Source of the DNA: Anisodus tanguticus
Lineage: Eukaryota; Streptophyta; Magnoliopsida; Solanales; Solanaceae
Assembly (NCBI GenBank): GCA_034509755.1
Contig: CM067539.1
Coordinates: 63,250,513-63,314,512 of the forward strand
DNA: 64,000 bases
Direction of reading: 5' to 3'
The translations under genes were made by a program, and so were the position numbers. How positions within the stretch are numbered: the stretch's first letter is position 1; each line of letters starts with the position of its first letter. Positions 1 through 10,393 of the stretch are shown here, piece by piece. The notes under the pieces are model-generated. The model made no database searches. It was given only the letters and a program-made list of their open reading frames with translations, and had not been told where the DNA came from.

Positions 1-1437
1 CGGTGCCCGAAGGCCCGAGCATACCAGTCGTGATACTTGTAGCATACTTGACCAGACTTGGGCCAACAAGGCCTCAGACCAACGGCTATACGACAAGATG
101 ACACATCAACATGCAAGCAGAAAAGATCCCACATACATATATAGATGCATACAGAGGCCGACAAGGCCATAAAAAGCGTAACAGACCATATGAAGGGTCG
201 ACAAGGTCACACAGGACTTCTATACACAGGACAATTGTCTACAAACCTCTAAAGAGTACATGAACATCATTAGGTTGGGACAAGGCCCCTCATACCCATA
301 AATATATATACAATGCCATACCGACTCAGACTAGCACTTCCTGAACAAATGGAGAGATCTGACACCACCACTGAGATGAGATCCTACCGAGAGTGGGCGT
401 CCTCCGTCTAGCTGAACCTGCGGGCATGAAATGCGGCACCCCAGTAAGGGACATCGGTACGAAAGAATGTACTGAATATGTAATGCAGATAAACATAAAT
501 AACAACAATAATAGGATCAAGATGAAGTAAAGATACAACATGGCCCTCAGGAAGCTACTATGGACGTTTGCAATGCATAATATCTCTGAAAACTAGTTAT
601 ACTTTGGGAAAATGCCAATATCATATCGTACCCGACCCTAAATGATACTCGGTGTTATCGTACCCGACCTTAATAGGACTCGGTGTTATCATACCCACCT
701 GTAGTGGTGTGCACATATAGGTATCGTACCCGGCCTACTATAGCTTGGCTCGGTGTCATAAAATAAATACATATATATATAATGTATGAATGACCTCAGA
801 TGACCAATACGAACAGGACGGAGTGACACAAGGTCGTTAACCCCCGCCTATCGTTAAGTAACTATGTACAACAATCGTTACAATCCAACAAGAACTCCGA
901 ACCCTTCATATATGAAGGAATATCATAAGTGTGAAAAGTAATTCCGACAAGGGACAACAAAGATCATAAAATCACTTTCAAGAGTAAGGAACAAACATGT
1001 TATCAGCGATCAAGAATAGAGTCTTCTTTTATGGACGTTTCGATATATGTTGCTATTCTTAGGATCATGTCAAAATGAAAGAAAGTATAAGTCTTACATA
1101 CCTTAGTTCAATCTTCAAATGACTATAACAAGTCAATTCTTCCAATAAGTACTTAACATTGGGTGCTTCGTAGCTAATGATGGTCCCGCAATTTTCAAAC
1201 AACCCCAAGAAGTCCAATTTCTTATCGAGCTAAAGGTTTGACATCGAAATTTTGATTGTTAATTTGCGAAAGAGTAAAAGGAGTTCTTATGAATCACAAT
1301 TTGTTTGTTAATTTAACACAAATGTGTAGATGTGCAAAATAATCGAGCCAAAATGATAAGAATGAGTAATAAATACATATTGGTGGTACATTTTGTCAAG
1401 TCTAAAAAATAGAAATATCTAACTATGAAAGGACGTG

Positions 1438-1675
1438 CAACACCCTTTTTTGTGCTAAAATGTCAAGAATTGGATCAAAATTTTATGTAATCCTATAACA
1501 TTTTACACGTGTAAACCCCCAGACTACCCCTAATTAGTCATTATCATAATATGCCACAACACCCTTTTTTGTGCTAAAATGTCAAGAATTGGATCAAAAT
1601 TTTATGTAATCCTATAACATTTTACACGTGTAAACCCCCAGACTACCCCTAATTAGTCATTATCATAATATGCCA
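1438..1675. repeat. 119-bp tandem duplication, two copies
   Basis: Copies 1438-1556 and 1557-1675 look identical by eye and begin with CAACACCC. The other LTR (around 5960-6080) has this segment once, so the duplication arose after the two LTRs separated. Confidence 0.9.
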
Positions 1676-1691
1676 CAACACCCTTATATAT

Positions 1692-3548
1692 TGTCACGTC
1701 CCAAATCCTACCCTGGACGTAATAGACATCAGATGTTATGAACAACACCGGAAGCACCTTATGAATTAATAACAACATATTTCTATTCAACAATCTTTCA
1801 TTATTTAAATTCAAAAAGTCATAAATATCTAAATGAAATTATTATCACACTTATGAAATAACATTGGAAGTCTAAGCGAATACTTAGTCATAAAACGTGA
1901 TCAAATAACTCAATGAGTCATATGAGACTCCAACACACTACCCACTATTTAATAACTATCTATGGAGCTTCTAAGATAATGCATAAATATCTCTCATTGG
2001 GACGCAACCTGGAAACTATTAAGAAGTAATAAATGACTCAATAAAAACCCACGAATGAGTGTGTGAGCTCAATCGTCCTCTGGACTGACACTACAATACT
2101 CGTATCGATATGTTAGGATCCATAAGGGATAATCGTCCTCTGGACTAGCACAACTTGCCCATACAGACCCAACACAAACAAACAAAAGTCATGATATATC
2201 AACTGAATCATCATTCAAGGCTTATAGCCGAATTCACAAATCATGGCAAGGAAGCCGAATCTCAAATCATAATACGTTAGTCAAATTGTTCATCATCCCG
2301 TTTATAGGCTATATCATGTCATTAAACTTTTTAGAAATCATGTTCAATCATTAATCAAATTTCAACACACCAAAACCCGTTCATAGGGTAAAACACATTA
2401 AAGACCCAAACTTTTGAAAATAAGTTACGATTAAATCTCTATAATTTAGTTTCAATACTCCTTTTATAGGAAAATCGCGAATACATATATATAGTATGGT
2501 ACACCTAAGGTTCCATGAGAGCTTGTCCCTCATGCACATGAAACCTTCCCAAAGAACCCATTTTTAAAGTTAAAAAGTATGTTAAAAAAAAAGACATACC
2601 TTGATTCCCGCTAAAAGCTAGAAAACTTATTCCTCCATGTTCAATAATATCTCTACAACTGATAAGGATGATAAATGTTAGAACTTTAATATAATTTCAC
2701 ACATCTTACCCCCTTTAATGAAGAACTGGGGTTTTCATGTCTAAAAGAATGTGTTCTTGAATTTCCGTGAATCCCCTATAGATTCTCATTATTTCCAATA
2801 CTCTACACTAGTCTAAATCCCCTCAGTAAATATCAAAGAACATACCTTTAAGAGATTTTCCAAAGTCTCCTTTAATGTCTCTTTCTTCGATTTTCAAGAA
2901 TCTATAATTTGAAGTGATGAACTAAGATTAATTTGATGTTATATTGATGTAATAATGATGAGGATTTATCAAGAACTTACCTTAGGTGTTTTAGAAAAGT
3001 TTTAGGGTTTTTTCCTCTCAAAATATCGGCCAAAACGAAGTGGGAATAAATATAACGAAGTGGAAAACTTATAAAATTTGAAATAAGAAAATTAATGGGC
3101 TGCGGCACCTTCGCGTCGCGGGCCCATTGAGGATGAGACCACCCGCGGAACCCCTGCGATGCGGTGGAGCCGCACAAGGCAAAATATTTGCATGTGCGAC
3201 GTTCTGTCCGCGGCACCCTTGCGACTCAACTGCCGACCTTTGATTAGTAAAATGATCATATATTTTAGTATGTAGCTCCGTTTGCGATGGGCGACCTACC
3301 GTTGGAACTATATGACGAATACCTACAACTTTCATGTTATGCATTTTCTCCGATTCTCAACACAACTGTCGGGAAAATAGAAAATAGGAAGACGTCCTCC
3401 AGACTTAGACGAATTTAGAAGCCTTTAAGAACTTCACTATTCGTCTTGATCTTAGGTCAACTATTTCCACCCAAACTCATCTTGATAGGAATTCATATAT
3501 TTAAAATGTTACATTAATATCAATTTAACATATATATGAAGGGTTACA
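1692..3548 (-). mobile_element. Nested solo LTR of a second LTR-retrotransposon family
   Basis: The segment starts TGTCACGTCCC and ends GGGTTACA. It interrupts sequence that is continuous in the other LTR near 6086-6095, which gives the empty site. The flanks are AT-rich (TATAT), so a 5-bp target duplication can only be suggested. No primer site or polypurine tract adjoins it, so I call it a solo LTR of about 1.86 kb. A GC-rich patch near 3100-3230 contains repeated CGGCACC words; the short reading frames there are not convincing. The strand is inferred from similarity of its ends to the minus-strand host LTR. Confidence 0.75.
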
Positions 3549-4135
3549 TTTATATACATGTAAGCACTAGCCACCCATTAATCAAGGATCCACATGGATC
3601 AAGCATAACCATATATTTCTATCCATAATCTTAATTCATTTCTTTATTAACCAACTACAAAAAATCTATTATAAATAAATTATAAGTATTTTATAAAATT
3701 AAATCATATACTTATATTTCATAAAGATTATGTTATTGATAAAAATTATACCTTATCAAATTCTATTTTTTCCAACCTAATATCACAAGTACAAATTTTA
3801 CACTATAAATTCTCAAAATAGGAAAAGATAACTTTTCTTATGAGAAAATAATTTCTATTCTTATAACAAAAAAATTACATTTATAAACTTTCTCACATCA
3901 GATTTAATACTTTATGACATATCCGAAAGTAGTAACAACAAGAACTAGCTAAAATCATATTTATGAAATTTTTATAAACATCTAACTTAAAAAAAGTACT
4001 TATCATATCAAAACGTTATAAAATCATATTTATCAAAATTTTATTAAAAGCTTTCACATAAAAGAAAATATATATATATATCATATCAAAATAATACTAA
4101 CGGTATTACGGTAGTCAAACTTACGGGGTGTTACA

Positions 4136-4456
4136 CCCTTCTCTCCTTAGGAACATTCGTCCTTGAATGTTGGATTGCAACTCGGGGCCCTAATACCTTA
4201 CATGTATATCTATGGCGTAACTGATCTGATAGAGATTTTGCTTTTACTTATCGCTTTCATCGTTATCGTACGAAGTAGAATGATTTCTTAAGGCACAACT
4301 CTATTGCACGATCTAGAGTATGAAATGAGAGTAACACTACCTAAATGCCATGTAGCCTCCCAATTATAAGTGTGGTACGCAACACACCCATAAGTGAGAC
4401 TCTACTAGACACGGCTTGTAGACATCCCTATGACTGACCTGCTCTGATACCAAATT
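4136..4456 (-). mobile_element. Internal region (321 bp) of the non-autonomous LTR element
   Basis: This is the whole sequence between the two LTRs. Read on the minus strand it begins with the primer binding site and ends with a purine-rich tract (AGGAGAGAAGGG, 4136-4147) abutting the 3' LTR. There is no gag or pol. The words around ATTCGTCC..GAATGTT near 4155-4175 recur at 49740-49765 next to the 3' LTR of a gypsy element that has integrase, so the short internal region probably comes from such an element by deletion. It would have needed enzymes supplied in trans. Confidence 0.8.
4441..4452 (-). promoter_or_regulatory. Primer binding site, initiator-Met tRNA type
   Basis: The reverse complement reads TGGTATCAGAGC, the standard Met-tRNA primer site of plant gypsy elements. 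It lies 4 bases from the LTR end (TGTCACACC at 4457) and fixes the element on the minus strand. Confidence 0.9.
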
Positions 4457-5081
4457 TGTCACACCCCAATATTGGGGGGTGTGGTCGGTGCCCGAAGGCC
4501 CAAGCATACCAGTCGTGATACATATAGCATACTTGACAAGACTTGGGCTAACAAGGCCTCAGACCAATAACTATACGATAAGATGACACATCAACCTGCA
4601 AGCAAAAGAGATCCCACATACATATATAGATGCATATAGAGACCGACAAGGCCATTACAAGCGTAACATACCATATGAAGGGCCGACAAGGCCACACACA
4701 ACTTCTATAGACAGAAAATTTGTATACAAGCTTCTAAAGAGTACATGAACATCATCAGGTCGGAACAGGGTCCCGCCATACCCATAAATATATATACAAT
4801 ACCATACCGACTCAGACTAGCACCTCCTAAAGAAATGGAGAGCTCTGACATCACCACTGAGATAAGATCCTACTTAGAGTGGGCGTCCTCCGTCTAGCTG
4901 AATCTGAGGGTATAAAATGCAGTGCCCCAACAAGGGACGTCAGTACGAAAGAATGTACTGAATATATAAGGCAGATAAACATAAATAATGACAATAACAA
5001 GAATAAGAGGAAGTAAAGATACAACCTGGACCTTAGGAAGCTGCTTTGGGCATATGCAGTGCATAATATCTCTCGAAAATC

Positions 5082-5087
<6 letters not shown>

Positions 5088-5131
<44 letters not shown>
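5088..5131. repeat. (AT)n microsatellite
   Basis: About 22 uninterrupted TA dinucleotides inside the 5' LTR. The matching part of the left LTR lacks this tract. Confidence 0.95.
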
Positions 5132-5133
<2 letters not shown>

Positions 5134-5261
5134 CTCGGTGTTATCGTACCCGGCCTTAATAGGACTCGGTGTTATCATACCCGGCCTTAATAGGACTCAA
5201 TATTATCGTACCCTACTGCGGTGGTGTGCACATATAAGTATCGTACGACCTACTATAGCAC

Positions 5262-5264
<3 letters not shown>

Positions 5265-5311
<47 letters not shown>
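5265..5311. repeat. (AT)n microsatellite
   Basis: A second pure TA tract in the same LTR. The left LTR has only a short (AT)n run near 769-782. Any reading frame spanning both tracts is low-complexity and not a gene. Confidence 0.95.
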
Positions 5312-5314
<3 letters not shown>

Positions 5315-6663
5315 TGACCTCGGATGACCAATACGAACAGGACGGAGTGACACAAGGTCGTTAACCCCGCCTATCGTTAAGTAACTATGTACAACAATTG
5401 TTACAATCCAACAAGAACTCTGAACCCTTCATATAAGAAGGAATATCATAAGTGCGAAAAGTAATCCCGACAAGGGACAACAAAGATCATAAAATCACTT
5501 TCAAGGGCAAGGAACAAATATGTTGTCAACGATCAAGAATAGAGTCTTCTTTTATGGAAGTTACAATATATATTGTTATTCTTAGGATCATGCCAAAATG
5601 AAAGAAAGTATAAGTCTTACATACCTTAGTTCAATCTTTGAATGACTACAATGAGTCAATTCTTTCGATAAGTACTTAACCTTCGGTGCTTCGTAGCTAA
5701 TGATGGTCCCCCAATTTTCAAACAACCCCAAGAAGTCCAATTTCTTATCGAGCTAAAGGTTTGACATCGAAATTTTGATTGTTAATTGTCGAAAGAGTAA
5801 AAGGAGTTCTTATGAATCACAATTTGTTTGTTAATTTAACACAAATGTGTAGATGTGCAAAATAATGGAGTCAAAATGATAAGAATGAGTAATAAATACA
5901 TATTGATGGTACATTTTGTCAAGTCTAAAAAATAGAAATATCTAACTATGAAAGGACGTGCAACACCCTCTTTTGTGCTAAAATACCAAGAGTTGGATCA
6001 AAACTTTATGTAATCCTATTACATTTTACACGTGTAGCCCCCTCGACTACCCCTAATTAGTCATCACTATAATATGCCACAACACCCTTATATGTATACC
6101 TGTAAGCACTAGCCAAGGATCCAGATGGATCAAGCATGACCACCTATTTCTATCCATAATCTTAATTCATTTCTTTATTAACCAACTACAAAAATTCTAT
6201 TGTAAATAAATTATAAGTACTTTATAAAATTAAATCATACACTTATATTTCATAAAGATTATATTATTGATAAAAATTATATCTTATTAAATTCTAATTT
6301 TTCCAACCTAATATCACAAGTACAAATTTTACACTAAAAATTCTAAAAATGGGAAAAGATAACTATTCTTATGAGAAAATAATTTATATTCTGATAACAA
6401 AAATAATCACATTTATAAACTTTCTTACATCAGATTTATACTTTATGACATATCCGAAGATAGTAACAACAAGAACTAGCTAAAATCATATTTATGAAAT
6501 TCTTATAAACTTCTAACTTAAAAGAAAATACTTATCATATCAAAATTTTATAAAATCATATTTATCAAATTTTTATTAAAAAATTTCACATAAAATAAAT
6601 ATATATATCATATCAAAATAATATCTAACGGTATTACGGTTGTCAAACTCACAGGGTGTTACA

Positions 6664-8164
6664 AAAATATTAATAATTTTTTTAATATATTGAAAATGCA
6701 TTTAAGTTTACATTAGAAATTCCTAATACAAATCTATATGTAAAAAAAAGTTCAATAAAATTAAAATTAAAATAATTATGTTTTAATAACGTCTAGTTTT
6801 AGGAGATGATGCCCAGAGACACAGTGGATCTGGTCAAATACTTGGAGTAGAATTGTGGAAAGATTGTGGGAATATTTTATATCAAAAGACAAAAGCCATT
6901 GTCAGCTCAATCTATGAAAGTGCTTTCTGTCTTGAAATATATTCCTTGTAGCAAGTGCCAAATTCTAAAGTAGATACTAATGTTAAAATTTGGGTTAAAT
7001 TCACGAATAGTCAATATTTTGTCTTTTGTAAATTGAAAAATAAATATTATCATGAAATATTAATTTTTCACAAATAAAACTTCAAAGAAATTATTATGAA
7101 GTTTTATCTGGGAAATTTAAAACTCAATGGGAGTGATTTATCTCAACAACAGAACAAAAAAGTAACCAATGTGAGCTCATCTAGGCTTGACTCGATTTTT
7201 TTGCATTTGGTAGTTCCTTCTCCTCTTAGGGTTTTCTCGAAGTGCATGTAATTTTCTTAAAGCTCCATAAAATTTTCATAACTCGAGCTAATTACAAATT
7301 AAAAGTGTAATTTAATTAACTTTGACGTTTATGAGGATCCTTGCAGAAGTAGAACAAATGTAAAGGGAATAGGAAAAAAACACGTAGGCCCCTTCCCACG
7401 ACAACGTCCTCAGACGTGAGGCAAGGAGATCCTAGGAAGTTGCATTGTGACCTCGTGTGCGTTTGCGGTAACGAACATGAGGCCAGACCCCTTTAATCGG
7501 GCTCGCGTGTTAACTTATTTGTATTTTGTCGGACCTGCTTTCTAGCTAGCTTATGTCCCTAACCGTTTATTTGGTTCTCTTTTTGTGGCAACATGCATCC
7601 ATCGCGCTAAGAAAACTTAGCTCGAAGAGAAAGAAGAGCCTCACAGCGCACGACCAAGTTTGAAGGAAAAGTTATAGTAGAAAACACATAGCACGCGGGC
7701 GCACTAATTTTTGAGTTGTAAATACAGTACTTTGAAGTAGGGGAGAGAAAAACATTGATGAAATACTTTCAAATGGTATTTTAGACTGTTAATATTATAC
7801 TATGACCTCATTGGACACATCATTCTTTGTATAGAAATTTTAAGATTTTTCTACCTTATTACTACTATTATTTCTGAAAAATTCAATCACTTTCTGAATT
7901 TTTAATCCCACTTAAAAAATTATTTGGACCAATAGCTACATTATTGAAACATTAGAAATTCTCATCCACACAAGTGTGAAATATTGTTTGGGCCAATGGT
8001 TACATTATTCAATCCCTTTGCTCCATGTTACGAGGAATGATTGGTTTGCCTGCTACAATTTTCATTTACTAAGAAAAACAACAAAAGATCCACGGAATAA
8101 AGAAAAAAATCCAGTCATTTTCATCAGTTTGTCTCAACATAACTTTACTAGTTAATCACATATT
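6664..8164. other. AT-rich intergenic sequence
   Basis: I see no reading frame, RNA gene or clear element here. A slightly more GC-rich patch lies near 7380-7500, without a recognisable family. Confidence 0.6.
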
Positions 8165-8325
8165 TACAATTAAAGACTGCGGTGGTAAATATTTTCTTAT
8201 TCTTAATTAGAGGTTTCGAGTTCGAGCTTTGCAAATGAAGTCTTTTTGGTAGGAGGAGTTTACACCAAAAAATGAGACTTTCCGACACAAAAATTGAATT
8301 AATCAAGCACCCACGCGAGTAAAGA
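8165..8325 (+). mobile_element. Degenerate tRNA-derived SINE
   Basis: A B-box-like word (GGTTTCGAGTTCGAGC, about 8212-8227) follows a weak A-box region. The 3' part (AGGAGGAGTTTACACC .. GACTTTCCGACACAAA .. ATTAATC) resembles the body of Solanaceae SINEs as I know them. It is diverged and no target duplications are clear. Known: SINEs are transcribed by RNA polymerase III from these internal boxes. Inferred: an old copy. Confidence 0.5.
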
Positions 8326-9097
8326 ATATTAAAAAAAAAAGAATAAATAGTGTTTGACTTTTTATTGCATTCTCAATCACAATTTAACAGACATACCTAG
8401 ATGACTCACTTGCAAATAAGCCGTGAAATCTAATTAATATGTGGTTCTTTTAGTTTAATTGGACAGACGTTCAATCATCAAGTAACTAAAAGACTGGTGA
8501 ACAATGATGTTATATCTGACTTTAAAACTAATTTTTATAAGAGACTCAAACGAACTCTAAACCAATTAAAATAGTAATAAAATGAAGATTTTATCCATTT
8601 CTATTGTAGAGTTTTTTTACACAATAAATATTATTTAACCTGTTATACCATGTTAGTTATTATTTTTATTAATTTTTTATTAATGAATACTTATCATATA
8701 GATTTATTTATAAATTTTCTCATAAGAGGGATGATCATGTAAAAAGTATTTAGACTGTTGATAGATAAAATTTAAAACCTTTTGTCCGGCATTTGTCGTA
8801 TTAACTTGATGGAAACAGGAAATTCTTAGGGAGTGACGTAAATCACCGAGACGTAACTAATTTTACTTAATGAATGTTGGATTTTTCGGTGAATTCGAAT
8901 TTAGTTGGATTTCAATACAGGAATCAACCAGACAAAAAAACTAAGTTAGCTTACTCAACGAATATCTTAAATCTAGCTCAAAATCACTTATTTCAATCAA
9001 TATGTAGACATTTTTCAATCTTTCATATTAAGATAATTTATTACAGCACTACACTCTTGTCCTATAATTCCCATATTATACAAATTAGTACATAAGA
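8326..9097. other. AT-rich intergenic sequence
   Basis: No supported feature. The 73-codon frame at 8874-9095 has no recognisable motif and I treat it as chance. Confidence 0.6.
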
Positions 9098-9240
9098 TAT
9101 TGGAAAAATATTAGAGATGATCTTTACATTAAGAAGAACAAATAAGAGACAAATAAAATATAGTAATAATAATAAAGATAAGAAAGAGTTGAAGTTGGAA
9201 AAATTGATTCAAGGCACACTATGGATGACACTGTCTTCAT
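9098..9240 (+). repeat. Dispersed repeat, copy 1 of an inverted pair
   Basis: The segment beginning TTGGAAAAATATTAGAGATG (from 9102) matches the reverse complement of about 20025-20166 with few differences, up to ATGGATGACA at about 9236. Both copies diverge abruptly outside these limits. The TTGGAAAAAT start, preceded by TG in copy 2, resembles the beginning of a copia LTR, but neither copy shows a matching LTR end. Confidence 0.75.
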
Positions 9241-10390
9241 AGTAGATTTTTGTTGTTACCTCGTTGCAATTAGCAAAGTGACGTTCTACTCCAAAGATGC
9301 AATGAACCACTCAGGAATCTTCTAATGTGCATTCAAATAGAAGTTCCGGAGAATCCTTTTAATCTCTCGACTGCTTTAGTAAAATGGAAGATGCAAGAAT
9401 GCAGAATTTTATGTCGTATGAATATTTTGTATTGCTGAAATTTTGTGTTGCCAAAATATTTTATAAGTGTTGGAAATCAACAGTATACCTACTATTTATA
9501 AGGTGTAGAAAATAACTAACACACATTTTCAAAGAAGGGATGTACCCCTTAAGATTGGATGACACATTTTCACAAGAATAGGTATATCCTTTAAAGAATG
9601 GGTAACACCTTTTCATAATATATTGTGTCTTTTCAAAAGTGTGATTAAATTTTGAATCACTCCTAATATAAATTCCAATAATCCCTCACATGATTCAAGA
9701 ATTTAAAGAATACAAAAGCCGTCTTTTATAATGATGTCAGTGAAGGTGTCTTGTGGACTTGAACATCACTTAGTATGATGAAATTCAACTGGAAGGACCA
9801 TAGTGAACTTAAGTCTTGAACTAAGACCTTGTAGCCCGATTTTCAAATCAACATACGCATTATACGAGATTTTTATCGAGTTCATAAACGGGGTTGCGCA
9901 TTAACGGCCTTGCGTTTGTATCTTGATTCACGAGTGTTCTAGAGAAAAGCCTAATCTCATAAGTTGCGACCTCACAACCACACTAGAATAGGTGAATTCT
10001 TCAAGGATATGTGTAATGGAAGCATATCCAGCATCATTTGCAATGAATTCATTCAGAGTATGTACTCTTCCTACCCGTTACATCAAGTACCATGATAATT
10101 TTAATCATTCACGAAGGGACTAAGATAAAAAGATATGTTATGGTACTTCTCCAATTACTGGACAACTTGTTGTTACCACATTAAACCTTCGTCATGGGAT
10201 CTCCAATCAAAAAGATTGGGTTGCCACCGTCAGTAATTACAAATTAAGGGCTTTAGTCTCATTCCTTTTGAGAAATACGACTTGCTTTATGCAAGTTCTT
10301 TGCATTATTTGATCCACAATATGTCTTGATGAAGTGCACTCCAAAACAATTAGTCGATTACTGTGATAATTGTAAGTCACTCATATTTGC
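9241..10390 (-). mobile_element. LTR-like block with a minus-strand TATA box
   Basis: No coding sequence. On the minus strand the stretch around 9490-9505 reads CTTATAAATAGTAGG, a good TATA box. Between 9520 and 9640 loosely repeated words of the type TGGATGACACATTTTCA appear, as in enhancer repeats of copia LTRs. Ends and target duplications were not found, so this may be a truncated LTR or ordinary spacer. It lies just beyond the truncated 3' side of the copia relic. Confidence 0.35.
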
Positions 10391-10393
10391 TTT

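Larger units (their letters stand above)
1..4135 (-). mobile_element. 3' LTR of a minus-strand non-autonomous LTR retrotransposon, split by a nested LTR
   Basis: Base 1 lines up with base 4486 in the second LTR, so about 29 bases of this LTR lie outside the window. It ends in GGTGTTACA at 4135, the LTR end typical of plant gypsy elements. Without the nested insertion at 1692-3548 and one copy of the 119-bp duplication at 1438-1675 its length matches the other LTR (about 2.2 kb). Because the primer binding site lies beside the right LTR and reads on the minus strand, this left copy is the 3' LTR. No coding potential is visible. Assignment to Ty3-gypsy rests on LTR ends and primer site only, since no pol gene is present. 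Confidence 0.85.
4457..6663 (-). mobile_element. 5' LTR of the minus-strand non-autonomous LTR retrotransposon
   Basis: The 2207-bp LTR runs from TGTCACACCCC to GGGTGTTACA and matches the left LTR along its length apart from the nested insertion, one 119-bp duplication and simple-repeat differences. It includes ~31-bp reiterations of an ACTCGGTGTTATCGTACCC-like unit at 5132-5215 (also seen near 640-745). No protein is encoded. Confidence 0.88.

Noticed and set aside
4988..5317. 109-codon frame on the plus strand
   Set aside because: Made of two (AT)n microsatellites read as Ile-Tyr repeats within an LTR.
8874..9095. 73-codon frame
   Set aside because: Short, AT-rich, no motif, next to a dispersed repeat.
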